A stretch of 64,000 nucleotides of DNA from Pseudomonadota bacterium (GCA_020161665.1 JAIUPA010000041.1:1-64000); one strand, 5' to 3'; positions 1 to 10,253 are shown, counted from the stretch's first letter. Notes: a model not told the origin generated them from the sequence alone. Made by a program: numbers and translations.

Positions 1-21
1 CTGCTATAAGGACGCCCACAC

Positions 22-96
22 GCGCCCTTCGTCTATCGGTTAGGACGTCAGATTTTCATTCTGAAAAGAGGGGTTCGACTCCCCTAGGGCGTGCCA
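22..96 (+). tRNA. tRNA-Glu (TTC), copy 1
   Basis: A complete cloverleaf can be drawn: acceptor stem GCGCCCT with AGGGCGT (one G-U pair), anticodon loop TTTTCAT giving TTC, T-arm GGTTCGA, and an encoded CCA end. The sequence is identical to the copies at 247 and 480. Only 21 bases of its leader lie inside the window, but they include the same CTATAAG -10 element seen before the other copies. Confidence 0.97.
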
Positions 97-207
97 CTCC
101 CCCCTCCTATTGATACTGCCCTGACGATAACGCCCGTGCGCGTTCGCCTGGACTTTGCGATGCCGCATGATCCTGTCGAAAAAGTTTCATGAAGTCGCTT
201 TTCCGTC

Positions 208-235
208 TTGCGCGGCGAAAATCCACTGCTATAAG
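208..235 (+). promoter_or_regulatory. sigma-70 type promoter of tRNA-Glu copy 2
   Basis: TTGCGC (-35, 208-213) and TATAAG (-10, 230-235) are separated by 16 bases and lie just upstream of the tRNA at 247. The same arrangement is repeated before copy 3, which supports a real promoter. Confidence 0.7.
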
Positions 236-246
236 GACGCCCACAC

Positions 247-321
247 GCGCCCTTCGTCTATCGGTTAGGACGTCAGATTTTCATTCTGAAAAGAGGGGTT
301 CGACTCCCCTAGGGCGTGCCA
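247..321 (+). tRNA. tRNA-Glu (TTC), copy 2
   Basis: Same sequence as the tRNA at 22-96, offset by exactly 225 bases, with anticodon TTC and encoded CCA. It has its own promoter, so it is probably transcribed as a separate unit rather than processed from one long precursor. Confidence 0.97.
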
Positions 322-440
322 CTTCTCTTCCCCAATGACATGTTGATCGTCTGCCGAGGCTTGGCCTCGCGGTTGCTCATGCGCGCTCGGTTGCGCATCC
401 GTGCAACGCAAAAAAGATTGCAATAACATCATTTTCCCGC

Positions 441-468
441 TTGCACGGCGAAAATCCACTGCTATAAG
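441..468 (+). promoter_or_regulatory. sigma-70 type promoter of tRNA-Glu copy 3
   Basis: TTGCAC (-35, 441-446), a 16-base spacer, then TATAAG (-10, 463-468). The spacer is the same as before copy 2; the -35 box differs by one base. Confidence 0.7.
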
Positions 469-479
469 GACGCCCACAC

Positions 480-554
480 GCGCCCTTCGTCTATCGGTTA
501 GGACGTCAGATTTTCATTCTGAAAAGAGGGGTTCGACTCCCCTAGGGCGTGCCA
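480..554 (+). tRNA. tRNA-Glu (TTC), copy 3
   Basis: Third identical tRNA-Glu, 233 bases after copy 2. It lies just before the 3' end of the convergent recJ gene. Anticodon TTC and the CCA end are encoded. Confidence 0.97.
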
Positions 555-604
555 CTTCCCCCCTCATTGACATGACTGACGACCATCTGCCTTAGAACGC
601 AGCG

Positions 605-2413
605 TCACAGAGCTTTGGCGGCATCCAGAACGCGAAACTGCACGCGCGGCGAGCCCTGCCAGTGATCCAGCGACAGCGTGCCGGCCAGGTGCATCGTCTG
701 GCCGCGACCATTGAGCAGGAAATCGCCAAGCGCTGTGTCCGCTGCACGGAATGCAATGCCGTCAAGGCGCGCACCGTCCATGGCTTCCAGCGTGATTTTT
801 ACATGCGACGTCCCGACGGGCCGCGAATCGCGCAGCCGGTGGCTTGGCACGGCAAAGACCGGCTGCGGATGCCCGGCACCATAAGGTCCGGCACTTTCAA
901 GCTTGGCCATCAGGTCGGTCGTGGCACCGGAGGCGGAGACAGCCGCGTCGATTTTCAACGCATGATCGGCCACCAGCGAAGTCACCGCCGTTGCCGCACT
1001 CTCCTCGAAGAAGTGGCGCAGACGCCCGAGATTGGCGCGCTCCACGGTCAGCCCCGCTGCCATGGCGTGACCACCGCCCTTCACGAGCAAACCATTTTCA
1101 ACGGCGGCACGCACCATCCGTCCGAGATCAAAGCCCGCGATAGAGCGACCGGACCCCGCACCGCGCCCGTTGATATCAAAGGCGATAGCAAAGGCAGGAC
1201 GGCGAAACTTTTCCTTCAGGCGCGCGGCAATCAGGCCGACAATCCCGGCATGCCACTTGTCGCTGGCGGTCACGATCACCGAAGCGCCCTCGCCCGTACC
1301 GTATTCAGCCAGCGCCTCCGCCTCAGCCTCGGCCAGCATCACGGCCTCCATGGCCTGACGCTCGCGGTTCAGTTCATCCAGCCGCGCCGCGATTTCGCCA
1401 GCCTTGGCCGCGTCATCCAGCGTCAAGAGGCGGCTTCCGAGCGCCGCATCGCCAATACGCCCGCCTGCGTTGATTCGCGGACCGATCAGGAAGCCAAAAT
1501 GATAAGGCGTTACCGGGCCGGTCAGACCGACGACCTTGAGCAGGGCGGAAAGGCCGGGGTTCAGCATGTGACGCGCCGCAATCAGCCCCTTCACCACATA
1601 GGCCCGGTTCAGCCCTTTCAGCGGCACCACGTCGCAAACGGTGGCCAGTGCTACGAGATCAAGCCAGCCGAGCAGATCAAGCCCTGCAGCGGCCGGGTGC
1701 CCCTTCTGACGCATGACACGCAGCGTGGCGACCAGAACAAGGAACACAACGCCCGCCGCGCAGAGATGCCCTTGACCCGACAGATCGTCCTGACGGTTGG
1801 GATTGACGAGCGCAACGCAGGGCGGCAGGTCAGCCCCCAACTGGTGATGGTCGATCACCACCACCTCAGCCCCCAGTTCGCGCGCCAGCGCCAGCGACTC
1901 GTGACTGGTGGAGCCGCAGTCACTGGTCACGATCAGGCTCGCACCACCCTCGACGATCTGGCGGATCGCAACCGGGTTGGGTCCGTAGCCTTCGAATATG
2001 CGGTCGGGAATGTAGATGGAAGGCGTCAGCCCGAAATGGGCGAGGAAACGATAGAGAAGCGCCGAAGAGGCCGCCCCGTCGACATCATAATCGCCGAAGA
2101 TGACGACGCTCTCACGCCGCGTGATGGCCCGTGCCAAACGCTCGGCGGCGGCATCACAATCCGTCAGCGTCGAGGGGTTGGGCATCAGGTCGCGGATCGA
2201 AGGCTCGAGAAAGGCCAGTGCCTCATCCACGCCAACGCCCCGCCCCGCCAGAACGCGGGCGACGATTTCCGGCAGTCCATGGACCTGCGCCATGGCCAGC
2301 GCACGGTTCAGCCCCGCCTGATCAAGCCGCGCCACCCATTTCTGGCCGGTCACGGAGGTCTCAACATTGAGGAATGCGCGGGGAACCGAATCTGCAGGAT
2401 GAGTCATTGCCAA
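605..2413 (-). CDS. recJ: single-stranded-DNA-specific exonuclease RecJ
   Basis: RecJ degrades single-stranded DNA 5' to 3' in recombination and repair. The 602-residue protein carries the DHH phosphoesterase signatures: GDYDVDG near residues 107-113, TSDCG near 163-167, and DHH at 188-190. Further on are the glycine-rich DHHA1 block (KGGGHAMAAG) and a C-terminal OB-like part. Length is normal for Rhizobiales RecJ. The listed start is TTG at 2413, which has GAGGG about ten bases upstream. An ATG at 2407 (MTHPADS) is equally possible. A large hairpin ends just before the start (2416-2469). The gene converges on the tRNA-Glu cluster. Confidence 0.95.
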   Translation of the reverse strand: MAMTHPADSVPRAFLNVETSVTGQKWVARLDQAGLNRALAMAQVHGLPEIVARVLAGRGVGVDEALAFLEPSIRDLMPNPSTLTDCDAAAERLARAITRRESVVIFGDYDVDGAASSALLYRFLAHFGLTPSIYIPDRIFEGYGPNPVAIRQIVEGGASLIVTSDCGSTSHESLALARELGAEVVVIDHHQLGADLPPCVALVNPNRQDDLSGQGHLCAAGVVFLVLVATLRVMRQKGHPAAAGLDLLGWLDLVALATVCDVVPLKGLNRAYVVKGLIAARHMLNPGLSALLKVVGLTGPVTPYHFGFLIGPRINAGGRIGDAALGSRLLTLDDAAKAGEIAARLDELNRERQAMEAVMLAEAEAEALAEYGTGEGASVIVTASDKWHAGIVGLIAARLKEKFRRPAFAIAFDINGRGAGSGRSIAGFDLGRMVRAAVENGLLVKGGGHAMAAGLTVERANLGRLRHFFEESAATAVTSLVADHALKIDAAVSASGATTDLMAKLESAGPYGAGHPQPVFAVPSHRLRDSRPVGTSHVKITLEAMDGARLDGIAFRAADTALGDFLLNGRGQTMHLAGTLSLDHWQGSPRVQFRVLDAAKAL

Positions 2414-2415
2414 GA

Positions 2416-2469
2416 AATCAAAACCCTCGGTTTGTGCCGGACGTTAATTCCTTTGCACAGAACCGAGGG
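2416..2469 (-). terminator. stable hairpin with T tract in the recJ leader
   Basis: On the minus strand CCCTCGGTT-c-TGTGC pairs with GCACAAACCGAGGG (14 pairs, one bulged C) around a 17-base loop, followed by TTTTGATTTC. It looks like an intrinsic terminator for the hom/small-ORF transcript. It ends directly at the recJ start, and the recJ Shine-Dalgarno-like GAGGG is in its 3' arm, so it may also limit recJ translation. Confidence 0.6.
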
Positions 2470-2512
2470 GATTGAAACCACGACGCCAAAAGCCGTCATG
2501 CCACGATACACA

Positions 2513-2650
2513 TCACATGAAGCGAAGAGCCAACCACGCCATTGCCAGAAGAGGCATCGGCAGGGACATAATCGTCAGGATCACCGCCCAATTACGGCTA
2601 TGACCCCCGCAGTTCCCATCAAGATACGGAATCAGTGGAACCGATTTCAT
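2513..2650 (-). CDS. small single-span membrane protein, 45 residues
   Basis: A short reading frame starts at an ATG preceded by a strong Shine-Dalgarno (AAGGGAGG, about six bases away). It encodes MKSVPLIPYL at the N-terminus, a Cys-Gly-Gly segment near residue 14, and one hydrophobic helix at about residues 21-42. I do not recognise a family. It lies between hom and recJ on the same strand, about 116 bases after hom, and ends before a strong hairpin. The ribosome binding site and membrane helix argue that it is expressed. From memory, many Rhizobiales carry glpX at this place; here only this small gene is present. Confidence 0.55.
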   Translation of the reverse strand: MKSVPLIPYLDGNCGGHSRNWAVILTIMSLPMPLLAMAWLALRFM

Positions 2651-2766
2651 AGAGCGCCTCCCTTCGCTTACGAATTCGATATCCCAATATTGAACATTAA
2701 ATCGATTCGTATGCAAGAGAATCGAATACCTCTGGGTGCATTTTCCCTGTGGATTCGACCAAAGCC

Positions 2767-4086
<1,320 letters not shown>

Positions 4087-4154
4087 GAAGAGGTCCTGAT
4101 ATGATGCTGGAAGAGCGGCCGGGACCGACCGCCCTTTAGGGTTTGAATGGACGC

Positions 4155-5372
4155 TCAGCGATGAGCGTTAAGCGAAACGACGTTATGCAGCGTATCGTCT
4201 GCCGTCGAGAAAAACTTCTTGATGTTGCGCGCAGCCTGACGGATGCGGTGCTCGTTTTCAACAAGCGCGAGGCGAACATATTCATCGCCCTGCTCACCAA
4301 AACCAATGCCCGGAGCCACGGCCACGTCAGCCTTTTCCACGAGAAGCTTGGAGAATTCCAGCGAGCCGAGATGACGGAACTTTTCCGGGATCTTGGCCCA
4401 GGCAAACATCGTGGCTTCCGGCGGCGGCACTTCAAAGCCCGCCTTGCCGAAGGCGTCGACCATCACGTCACGGCGACGCTTGTAGACGCCGCGCACTTCG
4501 GCAATGTCCGTGCCATCGCCGTTAAGCGCATGGGTCGCGGCAACCTGAATGGGGGTGAACGCGCCGTAATCGAGGTAGGACTTCACGCGCGTCAAAGCCG
4601 CGACCAGTCGCTCGTTACCGACGGCAAAGCCGATGCGCCAGCCGGGCATCGAGAAGGTCTTCGACATGGAGGTGAACTCCACGGTGCAATCCATGGCACC
4701 CGGCACTTCGAGAACCGACGGCGGCGGCACGTCGTTGAAGTAGATTTCCGAGTAGGCCAGATCCGAAAGGATGAAGAGGTCGTGCTTCTTGGCGAAGGCC
4801 ACGACTTCCTTGTAGAAATCAAGGGTCGCCACATGCGCCGTCGGGTTCGACGGATAGTTGATGACGATCGCGATCGGCTTCGGGATGGAGTGGCGAATGG
4901 CGCGCTCCAGCGGCGGGAAGAAGCTGTCGTCCGGCTCAACCGAAATCGAGCGGATCACGCCACCTGCCATCAGGAAGCCGAAGGCATGGATCGGATAGGT
5001 GGGGTTCGGGCAGAGAACAACGTCGCCCGGTGCCGTGATGGCCTGCGCCATGTTGGCAAAGCCTTCCTTGGAGCCAAGGGTGGCGACCACCTGCGTATCG
5101 GGGTTGAGCTTCACACCAAAACGGCGGGCGTAATAGCCAGCCTGAGCGCGGCGCAGACCGGGAATACCCTTCGAGGCCGAATAGCGATGCGAGCGCGGGT
5201 CCTGAACCGTTTCGCACAGCTTGTCGATAATGCTCTGCGGGGTCGGAAGGTCTGGATTGCCCATGCCGAGGTCGATGATGTCAGCGCCACCGGCTCGCGC
5301 CGCCGCCTTGAGACGGTTGACCTGTTCGAAAACATACGGCGGCAGTCTGCGGACCTTGTAAAACTCTTCCAT
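4155..5372 (-). CDS. alaC: AlaC-type PLP aminotransferase (alanine transaminase / LL-DAP aminotransferase-like)
   Basis: This class I/II aminotransferase closely resembles E. coli AlaC: the N-terminal LPPYVF, MGNPDLPTP, YPSNPTA and TFSMPGWRIGFAVGN blocks are all present. The PLP lysine is in SMSKTF (K238). AlaC makes alanine from pyruvate and glutamate; such proteins are often auto-annotated as LL-diaminopimelate aminotransferase. I chose the ATG at 5372 because AGGAAAG precedes it at good spacing; a GTG at 5384 would overlap that site. The protein is then 405 residues, the usual length. The 287 bases upstream (5373-5659) hold no gene; only a short GGCCC/GGGCC hairpin near 5389-5410 is visible. 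Confidence 0.9.
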   Translation of the reverse strand: MEEFYKVRRLPPYVFEQVNRLKAAARAGGADIIDLGMGNPDLPTPQSIIDKLCETVQDPRSHRYSASKGIPGLRRAQAGYYARRFGVKLNPDTQVVATLGSKEGFANMAQAITAPGDVVLCPNPTYPIHAFGFLMAGGVIRSISVEPDDSFFPPLERAIRHSIPKPIAIVINYPSNPTAHVATLDFYKEVVAFAKKHDLFILSDLAYSEIYFNDVPPPSVLEVPGAMDCTVEFTSMSKTFSMPGWRIGFAVGNERLVAALTRVKSYLDYGAFTPIQVAATHALNGDGTDIAEVRGVYKRRRDVMVDAFGKAGFEVPPPEATMFAWAKIPEKFRHLGSLEFSKLLVEKADVAVAPGIGFGEQGDEYVRLALVENEHRIRQAARNIKKFFSTADDTLHNVVSLNAHR

Positions 5373-5659
5373 CTCTTTCCTCACGGAATTCTTCGGCCCT
5401 CAGCGGGCCGAGCCGGGGTTCGTATCCATCCAAAGACCGTTGCGGCACGAACCTCCGGGAGCCGCACGGACTTGCGCAACAGCAAACCGGCCCTGAACCG
5501 GAACATCGACACCGTGCCCTACCACGGCGCGAAAAGCTGCTGGCGCGTGTTTGCTGCCAAACCGGGCGAAAGGCAAGCAGAAATCAATGAAAACGGCTTG
5601 TCTGCGGGACTTTCAGACCGGCATTGCGCCTTCAAAACCAATGAAGTGCGCAGGATTGC

Positions 5660-6058
5660 TTACCTTGCGATTTCGTCAACCGTCTGCTGGCCATGCTGGC
5701 TTGCCAGATTGCGAAGGGCAGCAGCGCGGCGGCGATATTCCGCCTCGGAAATCGTACCGGCCTTGCGCGCCGAAGCCAGCGCCGTCAGCTTGGCCTGCTG
5801 GCCGGTGGCTTCCTCATCCGTCATCTGCAGATTGGCAGAGGTCAACGGACGCGAGAAATCGGGATAGGCGCCCGTGTTGCGCGGCCCCTTTTCACCGGAT
5901 TCGGCAGGCACTCCCGTAACCACGGTCACGGAGGGCGGCGTGGCGATCGGACCTTCCGCAACCGGCTCGCCCGTCTTGCTGCAGGCGGCCAGCGCAAGGC
6001 ACAGCCCAAGAGCAAGCGCGACACGCTGCGGGAAAACAGGATTTCCGACCGGGCCCAT
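5660..6058 (-). CDS. small lipoprotein with SHOCT-like C-terminus
   Basis: The protein of about 132 residues begins with a lipoprotein signal peptide ending in the lipobox LALAAC, so it should be lipidated and anchored in the envelope. A Pro/Ala-rich linker follows. The last 45 residues (LTALASARKAGTISEAEYRRRAAALRNLA in outline) resemble the SHOCT short C-terminal motif, a helical oligomerisation element. The ATG at about 6058 has AGAGGA upstream. Function unknown. It is divergent from sfsA and may share a promoter region with it. Confidence 0.7.
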   Translation of the reverse strand: MGPVGNPVFPQRVALALGLCLALAACSKTGEPVAEGPIATPPSVTVVTGVPAESGEKGPRNTGAYPDFSRPLTSANLQMTDEEATGQQAKLTALASARKAGTISEAEYRRRAAALRNLASQHGQQTVDEIAR

Positions 6059-6201
6059 TTTTCGTCGTCCTCTTCGTTCATTGGCTTGCGCGGCACCGCG
6101 TACCGTCAACGCGCTTCTTAAAGCATGACACGCCCAAAAGAACAACGCCCCGCCCGCACTGCAGCTTGAAGAGTCATCATAAAAGCGGCAGAACCGGAGC
6201 C

Positions 6202-6921
6202 ATGCAATTTGATCCCCCGCTCGTCCCCGCCCGGCTTTTGCGCCGCTACAAGCGCTTTCTGTTCGATGCCGTTCTGGAGGATGGCCGTGAAATTACCGGC
6301 TCTTGCCCCAATACCGGCTCCATGCTGGGCCTGACCGACCCCGGCTCGCGAATCTGGCTTTCGCAGCATCAGACCGGACCCACGCGAAAATTCCGCTATC
6401 GCTTCGAACTGATCGAGGTGGGCGGCGTCACGGTCGGCGTCAATTCCGGCATGGCCAACCGATTCGCTGAAGAAGCGATCATAAGCGGCATGGTGCCGGG
6501 CCTTGCGCCCTTCACCACCCTCAAGCGCGAGCAGAAATACGGTCGCCAATCGCGAATCGATTTTCTCCTCACCGGACCGGGAGAGCCCGACACCTATGTC
6601 GAGGTGAAAAACGTGCATTTCAGCCGTGTTCAAGGATTGGCAGAGTTTCCCGATACGGCCACCGAACGCGGCGTTCGTCACCTTGATGAGCTGGGCGACA
6701 TGGTGGAGGCGGGGCACCGCGCCATGATGCTCTACCTGATCCAGCGCGAGGATTGCAGCCGCATGGCCATCGCCGCCGATCTGGACCCGGTTTACGCGGC
6801 GGCCTTTGCCCGCGCCCGGCGTCGCGGTGTTGAGGTTGCAGCCGTGAATTGCCGCATTTCCCCCACGGAAATTTCCCCGTTTACGGTGGTTGCCATGGAC
6901 GCGGGCCATCCGACTGGTTAA
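6202..6921 (+). CDS. sfsA: SfsA family protein (sugar fermentation stimulation protein homologue)
   Basis: SfsA-family proteins have an N-terminal OB-like fold and a C-terminal nuclease-like fold; their physiological role is unsettled. Seen here: CPNTGSM near residue 35, the R..DF..YVEVKN block near residues 115-137 that forms a PD-(D/E)XK-like site, and FPDTATERGVRHLDEL. The ATG at 6202 (MQFDPPLVPARLLRRYKRF) matches family N-termini and gives 239 residues, the usual size. It is the first gene of a plus-strand run with map (35-base gap) and radC. Confidence 0.92.
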   Translation: MQFDPPLVPARLLRRYKRFLFDAVLEDGREITGSCPNTGSMLGLTDPGSRIWLSQHQTGPTRKFRYRFELIEVGGVTVGVNSGMANRFAEEAIISGMVPGLAPFTTLKREQKYGRQSRIDFLLTGPGEPDTYVEVKNVHFSRVQGLAEFPDTATERGVRHLDELGDMVEAGHRAMMLYLIQREDCSRMAIAADLDPVYAAAFARARRRGVEVAAVNCRISPTEISPFTVVAMDAGHPTG

Positions 6922-6956
6922 AAACCGTCAAGAACGAAACGCGAAAGCTTCTGGAA

Positions 6957-7793
6957 ATGGTGAATTACATTGAGGCGGCGTCCGCGCCGATGAAAAATAC
7001 GGGTGCGATCAAGCTTTATGGAGCGGACGCCTTTGAAGGCATGCGCCGCGCCTGCCAGCTGACCGCAAACTGCCTCGATGAACTGGTCGATCTTGTCAAG
7101 CCGGGCGTCACCACCAACGCCATTGACCGCTTTGTCCTGCAATACGGCATGGATCACGGTGCCCTGCCCGCCACGCTGAACTATCGCGGCTACACCAAGT
7201 CTGTCTGCACCTCGATCAACCACGTTGTCTGCCACGGCATTCCCGACGACAAGCCGCTGCGTGATGGCGACATCGTCAATATCGACGTGACCTTCTGGCT
7301 GGATGGCTATCACGGCGATTCGAGCCGCATGTATCCGGTCGGCCAGATCAAGCGCGCCGCCGAGCGCCTGCTGGAAGTGACCCACGAGAGCCTGATGCGC
7401 GGCATCGCCGCCGTGCGTCCCGGCGCACGCACGGGCGCGATCGGTCAGGCCATCCAGACCTATGCGGAAGGCGAGCGCTGCTCCGTGGTGCGCGATTTTT
7501 GCGGTCACGGCGTCGGTCGGCTGTTCCATGATACGCCGAACATCCTGCATTACGGCCATGCTAACGAAGGCCCCGAAATCCGCGAAGGCATGATCTTCAC
7601 GATTGAGCCGATGATCAACATCGGCCGGCCGCATGTGAAGGTTCTGGCCGACGGCTGGACGGCGGTGACGCGTGACCGCTCGCTAACGGCACAATATGAG
7701 CATACGGTGGGTGTCACGGCCACGGGCTGCGAAATCTTCACCCTCTCGCCCAAGGGCCTGTTCTGCCCCGGTATCAACCCCATCTCTGCGTGA
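6957..7793 (+). CDS. map: methionine aminopeptidase, type I
   Basis: It removes the initiator methionine from new proteins. The metal ligands of the pita-bread fold are visible: the Asp pair in [14 protein letters not shown], His in [11 protein letters not shown], Glu in TIEPM, and the final Glu in YEHTV. The protein is 278 residues, typical of Rhizobiales. The ATG at 6957 (MVNYIEAAS) was chosen because family alignment begins here; the Shine-Dalgarno is weak. The stop at 7793 is followed after four bases by the radC start, so map and radC are almost certainly one transcript. Confidence 0.95.
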   Translation: MVNYIEAASAPMKNTGAIKLYGADAFEGMRRACQLTANCLDELVDLVKPGVTTNAIDRFVLQYGMDHGALPATLNYRGYTKSVCTSINHVVCHGIPDDKPLRDGDIVNIDVTFWLDGYHGDSSRMYPVGQIKRAAERLLEVTHESLMRGIAAVRPGARTGAIGQAIQTYAEGERCSVVRDFCGHGVGRLFHDTPNILHYGHANEGPEIREGMIFTIEPMINIGRPHVKVLADGWTAVTRDRSLTAQYEHTVGVTATGCEIFTLSPKGLFCPGINPISA

Positions 7794-7797
7794 TCCC

Positions 7798-8661
7798 ATG
7801 ACGAAGCGCCCGAGCAAAGCAGACGGAGACAGCGCTTCCCCACTGGACGCAACGCTTCCCTTTGAATTGTCGGAGGCCGCGGACGAGCGGCAGTTTTTCG
7901 CGGTCGGCAAAGCGCGGACCAAGGCTGCGGGCAAAGAGACAAAGGCCAAGGACAGCGCCACAGTCGCGCCCGAGACGAAGGACGACAAGCAGGCCCATTA
8001 CCATGGGCATCGTGAGCGCCTGCGCAACCGTTTCCGCGAGGGTGGAGACGCAGCGCTGGCCGATTACGAACTTCTGGAACTCCTGCTGTTTCGCCTCATT
8101 CCGCGACGTGACACCAAGCCCATCGCCAAGGCGCTGATCGACCGTTTCAAAACGCTGGGGGGCGTTCTGGGTGCGCCGATCAATCTGCTACAGGAAGTCA
8201 ACGGCATCGGCGAAGCCGTGGCGCTGGACCTGAAGCTGGCCGCCGCGCTTTCCCGCCGCATGCTGAAAAGTGAAATCAAGGGCAAGACCGTGCTCGGCTC
8301 CTGGTCGTCGGTCATCGAATATTGCCACAGCGCCATGGCGCATGAGACGCGCGAGCAATTCCGCATTCTCTTTCTCGACAAGCGCAACACACTGATTGCC
8401 GATGAGGTGCAGGGCCACGGCACGGTGGACCACACGCCAGTCTATCCGCGCGAAGTGGTCAAAAGGGCGCTGGAGCTTTCGGCGACCGCCATCATCCTCG
8501 TCCACAATCACCCGTCCGGCGACCCGACGCCATCGCGTGCCGATATCGACATGACGCACACGATCATCGCCACCGCAAAGCCGCTCGGCATTACCGTCCA
8601 TGACCACATCATCATCGGCAAGGATGGCCATGTGAGCTTCAAGGGACTTCGGCTCTTCTGA
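7798..8661 (+). CDS. radC: RadC family JAB/MPN-domain protein
   Basis: The 287-residue protein has a charged N-terminal region (first 70 residues, low complexity), a helix-hairpin-helix-like part ([19 protein letters not shown]) and a C-terminal JAMM/MPN metal site [16 protein letters not shown]. RadC proteins were linked to DNA repair, but their biochemical role remains unclear. The ATG at 7798 follows the map stop by four bases, which supports translational coupling. Confidence 0.92.
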   Translation: MTKRPSKADGDSASPLDATLPFELSEAADERQFFAVGKARTKAAGKETKAKDSATVAPETKDDKQAHYHGHRERLRNRFREGGDAALADYELLELLLFRLIPRRDTKPIAKALIDRFKTLGGVLGAPINLLQEVNGIGEAVALDLKLAAALSRRMLKSEIKGKTVLGSWSSVIEYCHSAMAHETREQFRILFLDKRNTLIADEVQGHGTVDHTPVYPREVVKRALELSATAIILVHNHPSGDPTPSRADIDMTHTIIATAKPLGITVHDHIIIGKDGHVSFKGLRLF

Positions 8662-8755
8662 CTTTTTTCGCACTTGCGATAATCACCGCATTCATACGAC
8701 ATTGAAACACTTCAATGTTACTCATCATCACAGTCGATTCATGCACGGGGGCCTC

Positions 8756-10174
8756 ATGAATTCCTATGATCTCATTGTCGTTGGCAGCGGACCGGCGGGA
8801 CGCCGCGCTGCCGTTCAAGCGGCCAAGCTGAACAAGACGGTTCTCGTGATTGAAAAAGGCCGTCGGGTTGGCGGCGTTTCTGTTCATACGGGCACCATTC
8901 CTTCCAAGACTTTGCGCGAGACGGCGCTGAACCTGACCGGCTGGCGCGAACGCGGCTTTTACGGTCGCTCCTACCGCGTCAAGCAGGAGATCACCGCCGA
9001 GGATCTGCGCCGCCGCATGCTGATCACCCTCGACCACGAGGTCGAGGTTCTGGAGCATCAGTTTTCGCGCAACCGCGTCAGCCATATGCGCGGCGAGGCC
9101 CGCTTCATCGACGCCCACACGCTGGAGGTCGAAAAGACAGATGGCGATATCGTGCGCGTTCTGGGCACCTCGATCCTTCTGGCGGTCGGCACCCGCCCCT
9201 ATCGCCCCGAACACATTCCCTTCGATGGGGATGCGGTCATCGACAGCGACGAGATTCTCGAAATCAAGCACGTACCGCGTTCGCTGGCTGTGATCGGCGC
9301 GGGCGTCATCGGCATTGAATATGCAACGATTTTCTCGACCCTTGATACCGCCGTCACCGTGATTGAGACGCGCGATACGATGCTCGACTTCATCGACAAG
9401 GAGATCGTCGAGGACTTCGCCTATCAATTGCGCGACCGCAATATGAAGCTGGTCTTCGGTCAGGGCATCGAGAGTGTCACGCGCGACGAGAGTGGCCGCT
9501 GTCGTATCACGCTCAAGAACGGGCGCACCATTGCTTCAGAAATGGTGCTGTTTGCCGCGGGTCGCGTTGGCGCAACGGATTCGCTCAATCTCGAGGCGGC
9601 CGGCCTTGAGGCTGACAATCGCGGCCGCATCAAGGTCAATCCGGACACCTTCCAGACCGATGTTTCGAACATCTATGCCGCAGGCGATGTGGTGGGCTTC
9701 CCGAGCCTTGCCTCCACCTCGATGGAACAAGGACGCATTGCAGCCCGCCACGCCGTCGGCGCTCCGGCCAGTGATCCGCCAAACTATTTCCCCTATGGCA
9801 TTTATGCCGTGCCGGAAATTTCCACCTGCGGCCTGACGGAAGAAGAGGTGCAGCAGCGTGGCATTCCCTATGAATGCGGTATCGCGCATTTCCGCGAAAC
9901 GTCCAGAGGCCACATCATGGGCCTCGAATCGGGCATGCTGAAAATGATCTTCTCGCTGAAGACGCGCCGCCTCTTGGGCGTGCACATCGTTGGCGAAGGC
10001 GCGACGGAACTGATCCACATCGGTCAGGCGGTTCTGAACCTCAAGGGAACGGTCGAGTATTTCGTCGACAACACGTTCAATTATCCGACGCTCGCCGAAG
10101 CCTACAAGATTTCCGGTCTCGACGCCTGGAACCGCATGGGCGAGCTGCAGAAGGCGAAGAAAGAAAAGGACTGA
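8756..10174 (+). CDS. sthA: soluble Si-specific NAD(P)+ transhydrogenase
   Basis: This FAD protein moves reducing equivalents between NADPH and NADH. The fold is that of dihydrolipoamide dehydrogenases: FAD motif VGSGPAG near residue 8, NAD-binding GAGVIGIEYA, and GDVVGFPSLAS. The usual redox disulfide motif is replaced by GGVSVHTGTIPSK, with no cysteine, as expected for a transhydrogenase rather than a disulfide reductase. The ATG at 8756 has GGGGG five bases upstream and gives 472 residues, near the family norm. The gene ends at a bidirectional terminator shared with trigger factor. Confidence 0.93.
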   Translation: MNSYDLIVVGSGPAGRRAAVQAAKLNKTVLVIEKGRRVGGVSVHTGTIPSKTLRETALNLTGWRERGFYGRSYRVKQEITAEDLRRRMLITLDHEVEVLEHQFSRNRVSHMRGEARFIDAHTLEVEKTDGDIVRVLGTSILLAVGTRPYRPEHIPFDGDAVIDSDEILEIKHVPRSLAVIGAGVIGIEYATIFSTLDTAVTVIETRDTMLDFIDKEIVEDFAYQLRDRNMKLVFGQGIESVTRDESGRCRITLKNGRTIASEMVLFAAGRVGATDSLNLEAAGLEADNRGRIKVNPDTFQTDVSNIYAAGDVVGFPSLASTSMEQGRIAARHAVGAPASDPPNYFPYGIYAVPEISTCGLTEEEVQQRGIPYECGIAHFRETSRGHIMGLESGMLKMIFSLKTRRLLGVHIVGEGATELIHIGQAVLNLKGTVEYFVDNTFNYPTLAEAYKISGLDAWNRMGELQKAKKEKD

Positions 10175-10194
10175 GGTCTTTTCTACCTCAAAGC

Positions 10195-10230
10195 AAAAGG
10201 CCCGCCGCAGAGACTGCGACGGGCCTTTTT
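10195..10230. terminator. bidirectional intrinsic terminator, sthA/tig
   Basis: AAAAGGCCCG-c-CGCAG pairs with CTGCG-a-CGGGCCTTTT around an AGA loop. A T tract on the plus strand and the matching A tract on the other side let it serve both convergent genes. Confidence 0.85.
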
Positions 10231-10253
10231 CGTGTCCTTGAAGGACGCGCCGA

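Larger units (their letters stand above)
208..556 (+). repeat. tandem promoter + tRNA-Glu repeat units
   Basis: A block of about 116 bases (208-323 and 441-556) containing promoter, 5' leader and tRNA is almost perfectly duplicated. A third unit begins at the left edge of the window. The DNA between the units is not similar, so only the transcription units have been kept identical, as expected from gene conversion or recent duplication. More units could lie upstream of position 1. Confidence 0.8.

Noticed and set aside
1..556. Tandem repeats that could suggest a CRISPR array
   Set aside because: The repeated unit is a tRNA with promoter, repeats are over 100 bases with spacing of about 230, and no cas gene is present.
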